Positions 35,615 through 47,987 of a DNA stretch of 64,000 bases are shown in pieces. Each line of letters begins with the position of its first letter. The stretch's first letter is position 1. A program made the translations under genes and the position numbers. Below the pieces are notes generated by a model. That model ran no database searches, was not told the DNA's origin, and was given only the letters and a program-made list of their open reading frames with translations. This stretch comes from Chondrosia reniformis (taxonomy: Eukaryota; Porifera; Demospongiae; Chondrillida; Chondrillidae), in contig OX359200.1 in assembly GCA_947172415.1 (NCBI GenBank), positions 3,722,501 to 3,786,500 on the forward strand, in the 5' to 3' direction.

Positions 35615-36316
35615 GTTAACAAAGAAAAGCCTTAATTGAGAACCTTGTTACTGCTTGTCTTAGTTTATTAAGGCAAGGAGTGTCTGACTTGGAAAGCCCT
35701 CAGTCAGTCGTGTTTTCCCTTGTTTAGGTTTTTAGCCTGAAGCTTTGGCTTTGCCTTCTTCCAGCAGCAGCAGACAGATGCACGTCAGGACAAAGTTGAC
35801 CTCCAATCTCCAATCCACCACTACTTTCCAGTGGTCAACAGTCAAGAACTTGTACAGGAATACTTATCAGCCAGGCCCCAATCCCTCAACAGCTAGATGT
35901 TTACTCCATATCCTTTTAGCTGAACAGAAAACAGTTCTCTACATGGCTCTCATCACTTCTACTGCACTTTTGACAGCTTTGGAATTCCTCTAAGGTCTTC
36001 CAAGAGAGTATCCACAGTCCCAAAAGCTCCAATCATCGGAACAACCTTAATTCGGTAGCCCCTAAATTGTTTCCTCATCTCAGCCGACAGCTTATGGTAA
36101 TTTTGGAACGTCAGTTGTCATCTTCCATTAAGATTAAGTGAGTAGTTCTGATGCAATGTATGCTGTGACAGTCTTGCACATTGTGTTGAGACATGCAATA
36201 GTTCGGTAGTTGGCCGCACGTTTTGGGTCATCCTTTTTGGGGATGAGTAGAGTGCGACCCCTTCTGACAGATCTCTGCTCACCACCCTCCATAGTACTTC
36301 TGCCAAGGCATCAATT
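35615..36316 (-). mobile_element. Retroelement fragment with internal deletion
   Basis: Non-satellite island on the minus strand. The right part encodes LLIPKKDDPKRAANYR and TIACLNTMCKTVTAYIASEL (RT fingers, about 36.28-36.14 kb). The next readable part, NYHKLSAEMRKQFRGY and KVVPMIGAFGTVD (about 36.10-36.01 kb), resembles the C-terminal end of the same kind of polymerase. The RT palm with its catalytic box is missing, so this is a deletion derivative. 35615-35990 is noncoding 3' sequence. Clade not assigned. Confidence 0.68.
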
Positions 36317-36478
36317 ATATACAACTAGTACATACAACTAGTACATACAACAAGTACATAAAACTAGTTGCAAATATTTACAACTAGTTACTAGTACATA
36401 CAACTGGTACATACAACTAGTACATACAACTATAACCTACAACTAGTAAATATAACTAGTACATACAACAATTACACA
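36317..36478 (-). repeat. Satellite array, reverse (short)
   Basis: Reverse units between two retroelements. Confidence 0.9.
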
Positions 36479-36827
36479 ATCAAGTCAAGTCAAGTATCTT
36501 ATTTAGACTGGGGAGGCCTTTAGCCATTGGCTACTATACTAGGCACCCAGTATTAAAAATGGGCAATGACAAAATAGGGTAAGATGGGAAAAAGAATATG
36601 AAGGGGAAAAAGAACATGAAGGGGAAAAGCTGGTTAATAATAAAAGGCCTAATTGTCATGTACAAGAAATAACTAGAGTGATATAATACAGGAAATAATA
36701 AATACCAAATTTACAGGATTGGGTTGAGTCTGTCTTTGCATCTGTAGGAAGTGATTTCCAGATGGAGGTTCCGCCATAAGTGTACGACTGTTTACCCATG
36801 TTGGTTTTCACAGGAGGAGGGTTGAAG

Positions 36828-39689
36828 TCAGATGCACTCCCTCTTGTGTGGTAGTGGTGGGTGGGGATTTAAATAGGTCTCTAAGATAAGGGGGTGTATG
36901 CCCTTAACAGATTTCAAAACTTGCTGTGACAAGTGGAGACGTCTTCTATGTTCCAAGGATGTAACCCCGCGCTGTTGTCTGGGGGAAGAGGTGGAGTCAA
37001 AGCGACTCTTGTGTAGAATACTTTTGATGGCTAGATTGTGGAGTCGCTCTAGCCTAGTAGATTCCTGGGATGTACATTGCTGCCACACAACATCACAGTA
37101 ATCAAAGATAGGCATAATGTAGGATTTGCAGAATAAAATCCTCAAGGGTGTTGGAAGGAACAAAGAGGTTGATCTGCCGAGAAGTTTGGAAATGATAAAG
37201 TCAATATGGTCCTTCCAGGTCAGGGTGTCGTTAATTTGGATACCAAGAAATTTGTAGACTCGAATTCGTTTAATAGTGGGACTGTCCAAGGAGAGGTTAA
37301 GTGGTGGAAGATTAGTCTTACAACTAGAGTGGAGTAGCATGGAGATGGTCTTCAGAGGGTTTAACTTGAGACCATTGGATTTCATCCAGAGATTAAAAAG
37401 GTTAAGACAGTTCTGCAGGGTGTTGGTAATATTTGAAATATCATGGCCTGCAAAGAATATAGTAGGGTCATGGGCAAATAGGACGGTGGTAGAGTCAATG
37501 ATGGTATCAGGTAAATCATTAATGACAGCCTAGAAGAGGGAAGGGCCTAGGATGGATTCTTGGGGAACTCCTGAAGACAGAGGTCGAGAGGTAGAGGTGT
37601 GACCTTCCATATGAGTGGACTGTGAATGGTTGGCTAGGTAGGATCTAAACCATTGCACAGTAGATGGATCAAGACCCAGGTTGGTGAGTTTGCTGAGAAG
37701 AAGTGAGTGATTTACTGTGTCAAAGGCTTTAGACACGTCGATGAACAGAGTGGCTACAAACTTCCCAGAATCAAGGGCTTTGGACCAAGTATCGGTACAA
37801 AATAACAAAGATGTGGTGGTGGAGTGGCCAGGGTGAAAACCAGATTGCAATGGATAGATAAGGCCATTCTCAGAAAGATGACGATATAACTGATGTTTTA
37901 CATGCCTTTCAAGGACCTTGCTGCAGGCAGGTAGGATAGATATAGAACGGTAATTGGAGAGGCTGGAAGGATCACCGCCTTTGTGGAGAAGGTGGACGAT
38001 GGCATGCTTCCATGTAGTTGGAAAGGTGGAAGTTTGGATAGAATGGTTGATGATGGAGCAGATGGGCTTCATGATAACTGAAGAAGCTAGCTTGAGCATG
38101 AAAGTAGGTATTCCATCAGAGCCAGTACCTTTGTTGATGTTTAGTCCTGAGAGAGATGATTTACACCAGTCTTCAGGGGTTGGTGACAAAGCTGAGGTGG
38201 GTGGATTTGAGGAAGGAGTAGAAGGTTGATATAGGTCTGATAGAGTGGTGCAGGCACAGCTGGAGATGGAGGTAAAGTGAACATTGAATTTATCTGCAAT
38301 GGACTGGTAGGTAGAGTCAAATGCGTTCCACTTATGTGAAGACTGAAGAGGATTGGCAGCCTTCAGAGCCCTCCAAAGAGTGGATGGATAAGTGTTATTG
38401 GAAATGAGGTGAGCGAAATGGGATTGTTTGGCTTGTCTCTGCAAGTTGGTGACGAAATGTCTTTGGATCCTGTACTGTTGCCAGTTTTGATTGGATCGGT
38501 TAGAACGGAAGGGTTTAAGTAGCTTATTTCGTTTGTCCATTTCACGTCTGATAGGCTTAGAAATCCAGGGGGACGGGTGGCTTTTGACTCTTATGCTCTT
38601 AAGAGGGGCATGTCGATCGATGACACCAAAAAAGGGTTTCAAAGACCTTAACCTTATCATCAATATCATCAAATGTATCCATCAGCTGCCAGGGAATGTG
38701 ATCTAAATCAGCTAAGAACTTGGAGGCATCAAAGTTTTTATATGAGCGACAGGAGATAGTTTTGGGAGAAGACTTAGGAGATGACCAGGATGTTAAGAGG
38801 CTAATTGGATAATGATCAGTAATGGCATGATCTTGTACTGTGGCTTGGGTATAAGGAACATCAGGAGAGATAAGGAATAAATCGAAAATAGAACAGGTGC
38901 TCTCAGAGATACGAGTGGGATGGCAAATTGGTTGGGATACAAGATGAGAGTAGACCAAGTCATGTAAGATCTTGGAGAGTTGGTTGCTAGAATCACTAAA
39001 ATCAACATTGAAGTCACCACAAGCAATGAAGTACTTACTGGAGATGAGGATGTTGTCGAAAGTGGAAGATATGTTGTGCACTGACTGGACAGGAGAACTG
39101 GGAGGATGATAGAAGCAGCCAACCAACAACTCTGAAGGAAGGAGGGTCCCATCTAAAACCAACCAACAGAAACTCTAGACCTGCATTTGTAATCCCACAG
39201 GAGATGACTTTGCTAGAAAGGATGTCAGATATATAGCAAGCAACACCTCCACCTGAGCGGTTTTGATCTCGACGAAAAAGAGTATATTCTCGAAGATAAA
39301 CCTCGAAATCGTTGATATAAAAGTCCAACCCAACCAAGTCTTGGAGGGGCAGAGAGTCTCTTGACAAGTGACAGAAACAAAGTATTGAAGTTCCTCGAAG
39401 TGCCGTAGCAAACTACAAGTTTTTAGGTGGATAATGGTAAGTTTCTTTGTCTTTAGTTTTCGACACAATCTTGGGGTCCAGGGTTAGCCTCTACATCACC
39501 CCAAAGCTGAAGAGATAGAGAAGAGTAACGGCAATTCCATGAGTAGGTCCTGGGAGCATCGGGAAGGTGGGAAAAGGTTTCGTGGTGAGAAGGTTTGTAA
39601 AAAATCCTCCAAATATGGAGATTGCATAAAATACACTTAGGGTAACACACTTTGACTTCTGTTGAAACAGTTGCGAGAACGATCAACAA
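36828..39689 (-). pseudogene. CR1/L2-like ORF: 2A, APE endonuclease, reverse transcriptase (broken)
   Basis: From 39689 the N-terminal segment (about 70 residues, with a CYPKCILC cluster) runs into GDVEANPGP. A 1-nt shift then opens KKLTIIHLKTCSLLRHFEEL, the endonuclease start. Its usual SETWLG reads SKTWLG, losing the catalytic Glu. Two more shifts connect to SGGGVACYIS and then GDFNVDFSD and TDHYPI. The RT from 38672 is essentially one frame: NYRSISILPACSKVLE, TLFIDVSKAFDTVNH, SSGVPQESILGPSLF. It then has a TAG near 37520 and FAHD at the catalytic box, where FADD is expected. KFLGIQINDTLTWKDH and the C-terminal region follow to the stop at 36828. The RT is therefore catalytically dead even if read through. 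Confidence 0.87.
39474..39500 (-). other. 2A ribosome-skipping motif
   Basis: Minus strand encodes LWGDVEANPGP with the full D-V-E-x-N-P-G-P consensus. At such motifs ribosomes skip the Gly-Pro bond and release the upstream peptide while continuing. Known from several animal APE-type LINEs. Here it would separate the about 70-residue leader from the endonuclease/RT protein. The coding frame shifts a few codons later. Confidence 0.85.
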
Positions 39690-39738
39690 CTATATTCTAT
39701 AAAGTAGACTTTCTGCCATTTTCTCGCACCTTGAACCT

Positions 39739-41135
39739 CGAACACACAACTAGTACATGCAACTAATACATATCACTAGTTAATACATATATCTAGTTTG
39801 GAGTACATACAACTAGTACATACAATTAGTACATACAACCAGTATATACAACTAGTACATACAACTAGTACATAAAACTATTGCATATTACTAGTACATA
39901 CAACTAGTACATATAACTAGTACATATAACTAGTACACACAACCAGTACATACTACTGAAGCATTCAACTAGTTCATACAACTAGACCATACAACTACTA
40001 ACTATTAAGTACAACTAGTACATACAAATACTACATAAAACTAGTATTTACAACTACTACACGCAACTAGTTACTAGTACATAAAATATTCCATACAACT
40101 ACTAAACACAACTAGTACATACAACGATTGCATACAACTAATACATACACATATAACTAGTACATTTAAATGTACATTCAACTGCTACACACAACTGTAC
40201 ATACAAATAGTTAATAAAACTAGTACATACAAATAGTACATACAACTGAAAAATAAAACTAATTCATACAACTAGACCTTACAACTAGTATATACAACTA
40301 TTACATACAACTAGTATTGACAACTAGTACATACAACTACTGCACACAACTACTACATACAACTAATACATATAACTAGTACACAGAACGACTGCAATTA
40401 CAAATACATACACATATAACTACTAAATATAAATGTACATTCAACTACTACATACAAGTATACATTCAACTAGTTATTAAAACTACTGCATACAACTAGC
40501 GCTACAACTAGTACATACAACTAGTGCTGCAACTAGTACATACAACTAGTACATACAATTTGTACATACAATTACTACATATAATTTGTACATAAAACAA
40601 GCACCTATGTAGTACCTAGTATAACTAGTACTAGAATCTACAAGTAGTACATACAACTAGTGCATACAATTAGTAAATGTAGCTGGTACTAGATCATACA
40701 ACTAGATCATACAACTAGTACCTACAATTTGTACATACAACCACTATATACAACTAGTACATACAACTAGTAGATACAACTAGTAGATACAACTAGCACA
40801 TACAAACATAATATACTACTAGTCCATACAAATAGTAACTACGACAAGTAAATGTAACTAGTACATACAACTAGTAAAAACAACGAGAACATACAACTAG
40901 AACCCACCTAGCAACTAGTATAACTGGTACTAGAAACTACAGCTAGTACATACAACTAGTATATAAAGCTATACCATATATACAACTAATAACTAGTAAG
41001 TACAACTAGTACATAAAAATACTCTATAAAACTAGTATTTACAACTACTACATGCAACTAGTTATATACTAATACATACAAATAATCCATACAACTACTA
41101 AACAAAATAGTACATACAACTAATATATATGATTA
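39739..41135 (-). repeat. Satellite array, reverse
   Basis: Reverse 13-bp units. Blocks at 40.13-40.20, 40.41-40.49, 43.04-43.17 and 44.70-44.83 kb repeat a pattern with ACATTCAACT and GACTGCAT, a higher-order unit of the reverse array. No gene is seen. Confidence 0.93.
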
Positions 41136-41942
41136 GTTTTTTTTATATATACTACGTGAATGTAATCATAAACTACACACTTCGTAACAATGCATATAAG
41201 AAAAAAAAATTTTGTTTTTATGTATAGTCAATAAAAGCCATGCAGGCATAGTTACAATAGTTAGATTGAAGGCAGTACACATGACCTGCAGTCATTATTG
41301 GCAAGTGTAAATGAGTCAAATCTGATGGGTCTCCCTTGACGAGATCTGTATCCTCTGATTGCATTGATCGAGGATTTGAGGAGGGCAAAGTTGATCTTGA
41401 TGCGAATCCATGAAATCACCTGACCATATGGTTCGCCTCGCTTCGCTGAGATCAGGTCAGCCAGATGCTTGTATGCCACTGCTGTAGACTTGCTCATCCC
41501 TCCAAAGATCGAGAAGACAAGGGGGGTGAAGGAGCTCATCTCTACCTCTCTGATGCGTTCTTCATATTGCCTACGCTTTCCCCGCTCTTGCAATCGGTAT
41601 ACTGCTTCCAGGGAGGATTTGCGATAGCTTTGGGCAGTCGGATTACAGATCCTTACGTCAAAAAATGCCCTTTGACTATCATTGCCCCAGAAGCCCTGGG
41701 CACAGATGTCTGATCTCGCATTGACCTCAGTGATTGCACTTGCGTAGGAGAACCTCTCGCCACTCAGGGGCTGCAATGGCGGTTCAGTAGCAACTCCCTC
41801 ACACACTTCTGTCATAAGGTTGGCTGTTATGTCACGAATGAGGTTGTGGCACTTACTTGGGAATCCTCCCCTTGGACAGTCCATGGCGTGTGAGACACTA
41901 AAGCCCTGCCTGCAAGCACATTGTGAGGGCAATCTAGGGGGT
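41136..41942 (-). mobile_element. RLE-type non-LTR retrotransposon, copy C (5'-truncated)
   Basis: About 800 bp of the same family as copies A and B: 3' UTR and the CCHC/RLE region only, cut at the CACR knuckle and joined directly to satellite at 41942. A separate insertion: its 3' UTR end (41136-41185) differs from that of A and B, and it carries different substitutions. Confidence 0.88.
41261..41932 (-). pseudogene. CCHC and restriction-like endonuclease fragment, copy C
   Basis: 223 codons open from the truncation to the natural stop. The knuckle reads CACRQGFSVSHAMDC. The endonuclease segment has NARSDICAQGFWGNDS and then FFDVRICNP, keeping the Asp that is Gly in copies A and B. It lacks RT and any start, so it is a fragment despite the clean frame. 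Confidence 0.85.
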
Positions 41943-44900
41943 ACATATGATTAGTACACACAATGACCGCATATAAAAGGTACATACACATATAACTTGA
42001 ACATACAACTAGTACCTACAATTAGTACATAGAACCAGTATATACAACTAGTACATACAACTAGTATATACAAATACTATATATACGTAGTCATACATAT
42101 ACAACTAGTACCTATAAGTAGTACACAAAACTAGTACATATAACTAGGATATACAACTAGTACATCGGTATTGTAAATACACATATAACTAGTACATATA
42201 AATAGTACATACAACTAGCACATACAGTTTATAAATACAACTAGTATATACATAGAAATAGTACATACAACTAGTACACACAACTAGTATATACAACTAG
42301 TACATACTACTAGTATATGCAACTGAAACATACAGCTAGTTCACACAACTAGATTTTACAACTAGTAACTAGCAAGTACAACTAGTACATACAACTAATA
42401 CATTCAACTAGTATATGCGAGTACCTAATAGTAGTTTATATATACAACTAGAAAATACCATTAGTAGATACAACTAGTACATACAAACACAACATACTAC
42501 TAGCACATACAAATAGTAACTACGACAAGTAATTATAACTGGAACATACAACTAGTACATATAACTAGTACATACAACTAGTACGTACATACCATTATTA
42601 CACATACCTAGTACAAACAACTATAACATACATCTAGCATATACACATACATCTAGTACCTAATAATAGTACATACAACTAGTACATATAACTAGTACCT
42701 ACAACTAGTACATACAACTAGTACATACAACTACTACATAAAATTAGTATTTACATCTAGTACAAAACTCTAGTACATATATACAACTAGTACATACAAA
42801 TGAAGCATACAACTATAATATATAACTAGTACATACACCTATAACTAGTACATATAAATAGTACATACACCTAGCACATACACTGTGTAGATAAATCTAG
42901 TATATTCATAGAAATTGTATATAGAACTAGTACACACAACTAGTACATACAACTAGTAAATACAACTAGAACATAGAACTAGTATTGACAACTAGAAAAT
43001 ACAACTACTGCACACAACTACTACATACAACTAATACATATAACTAGTACACAAAACGACTGCATATTATAAATACATACACATATAACTACTACATATA
43101 CATGTACATTCAACTGCTACATACAAGTATACATTTAACTAGTTATTGCAACTACTGCATACAACTAGAATTACAACTAGGACATACAACTAGTACATAC
43201 AACTAGTACACACAATTAGTACATACAACTAGTGCTACAACTAGTACATACAACTAGTACATGCAACTGGTACATATTAAGTACAAAAAACTAAACATAC
43301 AACTATTACAAACAATTAGTACATTCAACTAGTACATACAACTAGTACATAAAACTAGTACCTACATAGTTCCTAGTATATCTAGTACTAGAACCTACAA
43401 CTAGTACATACAACTAGTACATATATACAACTAGTACATACAACCAGTACATACATATAGTACATACAATTAGTACAAACAATGGTTACATATCTAGTTA
43501 ACACAACTAGACATACAACTAGTACATAAAACTAGTACATCCAACTGGTACGTAGAATTGATAAATACAACTAGTACTAGTGCTATACAACTAATACATA
43601 AAACTAGTACATATAATTAGTGCACACAACCAGTACATACAACTAGTTCATACAACTAGTACATCCAAGTAGTACATATACCCAGACATACACATATAAC
43701 TAAAACTTATATATAGTACATACAACTAGTACATATAACTAGTACATACAAGTAGTACATAAAATGAGTCCATACAACTATTACACACAAGTTGTACATA
43801 CAACCTGTACAAACAACTAGTACTTACAACTAGTACATACAACTCGTACACACAACTAGTATATATAACTAGTATACACAACTACTACATGTACCTAAAT
43901 TTTAAATTGTACATTCAACTAGTACGTGCAAGTTGTACATACAACTAGTACAAACAACTAGTCCATACAACACGCAACTAGTACTACTAGTTACTACTTT
44001 TATGTACTAGTTTTATGTTCTAGTACACTGGTAATTAATAAGTACAACGAGTACATAAAACTAAAACATACAAGTAGTGTTTACAACTAGTACATTCAAC
44101 TACTTTGTAGTACCTAAAACTGGTACATACAACTGATACACACAACTAGTAACTACAACCACAACATACAACTAGTACATACAATTAGTAGATCCAATTA
44201 GTACATACAATCAATACATACAACCAGAACAAACAGCTTGTACATACAAGTACTACATATACCTAGTACACACACGTATAACTAGAAACTATAAATAGTA
44301 TATACAACTGGTACATATAACTAGAACATTCAACTAGAAGATATACCTAGTACTTAACCATATAACTATAACATACAACTGTATACTTTGGATTACAACT
44401 AGTACATACAACTAGTACATACAATTATTGCATACAATTAGGACCTACGACTAGTACACACAACTAGTACATACAACAATTAGTCAGAACTAGTACATAC
44501 AACTAGTAGATTAAACTAATGCATATATCTAGTACATTCAACTAGTACACACAACTAGTACATACAACTGGAGCATACAACTAGTTCATACAACTAGACC
44601 ATACAAGTAGTACCTAGTAAATACAACTAGTACATTCAACTAATTACTGTACATAAAACTAATTCATCCAACTGCTACACACACCTAGTACATACAACTA
44701 ATACACATTACTAGTACACACAACGACTGCATATAAATAAGAGTTACACATATAACTAGTACATATAAATGTACATTCAACTCCTACATTCAACTGTACA
44801 TAAAACTAGTTATTACAACTAGTTACATACAACTAGTACATACAACTAGTAAATAGCTAGGTCAAACAACTAGTACCCACAAATAGTACATAAAACTGTG

Positions 44901-46424
44901 TGCATACAACTGGACATACAACTAGTATATACAATTAGTACATACAACTAGTACATACAACGCGTACCTACCTAGTACCTACTACAACTAGTACTAGATC
45001 CTACAACCAGTACATACAACTAGTACATACAACTGGTACATGCAACCAGTAAATGCATATAGTACATACAACTAGTACATACAATTGTTACATATCTGGT
45101 ACATACAACTAGACATACCAATAGTACATACAACTAGTAAATACAACTAGTACATACAATCAGTATATACAACCAGTACATAAAAGTAGTACATACAAAT
45201 AGTATGTATTCGTAGTCATACACATATGACTAGTACCTATAAATAGTGCATACAAGTAGTACATACAACTAGTATATACAACCAGTACATACAACTAATA
45301 CATACAACTTGTTCATACAACTAGTGTATACAACAATTACACCCAACTAGTACATACAACTAATACATATAACTAGTATATATAACTAAAACATACAACT
45401 GAATAGTTTGGATTACTTACAACTAGTACATACAACTAGTACATACAACTTAAACATTCAACAATTAAACAGATCTAGTACACACAACTAGTAGATGAAA
45501 CTGGTACATACATCTAGTACATTCAACTAGTAACTAGTACATACAATGAGTACCTACTTTGTACCTAGTATAACTAGTTCTAGAACCTACAATTGGTACA
45601 TACAACTAGTAAAAACTTACAACTAGTACATATAGCCAGTACACACAATTATTACATATACCTAGTGCATATTGGTTTAAGTAATACTAATAAATAGTAC
45701 ATACAGCTAGTCCATGCAACTTGAACCTACAACTAGTAAATATAACTAGTACATACAACAATTACACACACCAAGTACATACAATTAGTACCTACCTATA
45801 ACCTAGTATAACTAGCACTAGAACCTATAACTAGTACATACAATTAGTACATACAACAAGTTCAGATATATTGTACTTTAAACTAGTAAATACAACTAAC
45901 TAGCATACACAAGTGATAAATACAACTAGTAGGGAACACATAAAATTAGGACATACAACTAGTACATACAACTAGTACATACGACTAGTACCTGCCTAGT
46001 ACCTAGTACAACCAGTACTAGAATGTTCCACTAGTACACACAACTAGTACATAAAGCTACTACATACAAGTATAAACTAGTACATACAACTAGTACATAA
46101 CTTGTACATATAGCTACCATATACATACAACTAGTACATACAATTAATACAAACCAGTACATACAATTAGTATACACAACTAGTACATACAACTAGTACA
46201 TACAACTACTACATACAACTGCTACATACAACTAGTACCTACAACTAGTAAATATAACTTGTTTTAGGACATACTACTAATACATACAATTAGTGGATAC
46301 AACTAGTACAAATACCTAGTACACACAAGCACTACATGTAACGGGTACATACACATATAACTAGTACATATTAATGGTACATACAAGTAGTAAATACAAC
46401 TAGTACAAACCACTATGTACTAGA
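41943..46424 (-). repeat. Satellite array, reverse
   Basis: Reverse 13-bp units with higher-order blocks shared with 39.7-41.1 kb. A forward-oriented patch of about 48 bp lies at 43986-44033. No gene is seen. Confidence 0.93.
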
Positions 46425-47587
46425 TACTAGTTGTATGTTCTAATTGTATGTACTAGTTGTACATAATTGATGCTTGTAATAGTTGTATGTTCTACTAACT
46501 AATTGTATGTACTAGTTGTATATACTAGTTGTATGAACTATTTATATCTACTAGTTATGTTTGTATGTAATATTAATATATACAACTTGTATGTACTAGT
46601 TGAATGTACAAGATGTATGTACTAATTGTAGGTTCTAGTACTAATTTGATCAGGTACTAGGTAGGTACTAGTTGTATGTACTAGATACTAGTTATATATA
46701 CTAGTTGAATGAGCTAGTTATATGAACTAGTTGTATGTACTAGTTGCGTGTAATTGTTTTAAATACTACTTGTATGTTCTAGTAGTATGTACTAGTTGGG
46801 TGCATATACTAGTAGTATGTTCTAGTTACTAGTTCTCTATACTAGATACTAGCTGTATGTATTAGTTGTATGTACTAGTTGTATTTACTAGTTGTATATA
46901 CTAGTTGTATGTACTAGTTGTGTGTAATTGATGTTTACACTAGGTATATTTACTAGTTGTAGGTTCTAGTTGTATGTACTATTAACTAGTTGTTTGTACT
47001 GGCTGTACCTACTAGTGGCAAGAACTAGTTGTTTGTACTAGTTGTATGTACTAGTTGGGTGCTATATTTATATGTACCACCTGTTGGTAACTATTGTAGG
47101 TACTAGTTATATGTAATAATTCTATGTACAAGTTTTAGTTCTAGTTTAATGTACTAGGTGTATGCAGTTGTAGTATGCACTATTTATATGTACTAGTTAT
47201 ATGTGTATATTCTAGTAATATGTATTAGCTGTATGCACAAGTCGTGTGTACTAGATGTAAGTACTAGTTGATTGTACTCGTTCTTGGTTCTTGTTGTATG
47301 TACTAGTTGTATGTACTAATTGTATGTACTGGGTATGTCCTAGTTGTATGTACTAGTTGTATGAACTAATTCTATGTACTAGTTGTAGTCCTAATTGTAT
47401 GTGCTAGTCCTATGTACTAGTTGTAGTACTAGTTGTATGGTATAGTTTTATGTACTAGTTGTATTCGTAGTTTAATGAACTAGTTGCTAGTGTCAGCTGT
47501 ATGTAGTTGTTGTATGTACTAGTTGTAAATAGTAGTTGTATGTACTAGATGTATGTACTAGTTGTATGTATTAGTTATATGTGGTAC
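46425..47587 (+). repeat. Satellite array, forward, after an orientation switch
   Basis: Orientation changes from reverse to forward at about 46.42 kb. Most of this block (46430-47570) is duplicated in direct orientation at about 51600-52600, offset 5177 bp where the shared TTCTACTAACT block is aligned. Confidence 0.92.
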
Positions 47588-47601
47588 TTGTTTGTACATG
47601 T

Positions 47602-47987
47602 CATCATCATTTAACTCTGGGTTTTACCCCGTCCACTCATGTCCCTTGAGGAGCGCAATGAGCTAATGGACGGAACCAAAGTTCGCTTGATGGGAACCAG
47701 AGTTTCCCCCTAGCCACTCAAAAAGATGGTCAAGCCATAGACAGCTGTTTTGTCCTTATTAGGACTCATCAGTGTGGCATACAATGGAAGTTTGAGTGGC
47801 TAGTCTGCTAATATGGACTCCCAGAAGCAAAAAAGCCTGTGGTTTCCTTATCAGCAGATAAGGGGTCCAGCCAAAAGTGTGGCAGCCCACTAATAGTAGG
47901 GCAGGGGTAATATCCAGAGTTAAATGATGATGACATTGATGGTTTAAGATCAACTTTAGATCTTGTAGTTCCCCAATTTTTTCCATA
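47602..47987. mobile_element. Short nonautonomous element with hammerhead, flanked by 14-bp direct repeat
   Basis: A 386-bp non-satellite insert flanked by TTGTTTGTACATGT on both sides (47588-47601 and 47988-48001), a likely target duplication. Near its left end is CATCATCATTTAACTCTGG and its complement lies at 47913-47932, an inverted pair of about 20 bp closing on TTACCCC. About 50 bp (to CCCCAATTTTTTCC) lie outside the right inverted arm. The long duplication suggests insertion by a LINE-type or Penelope-type machinery. It resembles a SINE or retrozyme in size. Confidence 0.7.
47731..47785 (-). ncRNA. Hammerhead ribozyme fold (type I, core G changed)
   Basis: Minus strand: CTGATGA (47772-47766), then stem II GTCCT/AGGAC with loop AATA, then AAAAC where GAAAC is canonical. 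A tiny stem III follows (ACA/TGT) and the cleavage triplet GTC. Stem I can form between GCCACA before the core and TATGGC after the triplet, with one mismatch. The only core departure is the G at the GAAA box, the catalytic G12, changed to A. That is what CpG decay of GGAC-GAAAC would give. Architecture is convincing; activity is doubtful. Confidence 0.7.

Larger units (their letters stand above)
36479..39738 (-). mobile_element. CR1/L2-like LINE with 2A motif
   Basis: Nearly full-length LINE on the minus strand, from about 39738 to a (TCAAG)n-type tail at 36480-36494 (ACTTG units when read in its own direction). Order: short N-terminal ORF segment with a 2A motif, APE endonuclease, reverse transcriptase, 3' UTR, tail. 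Both flanks are reverse satellite. Confidence 0.87.
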
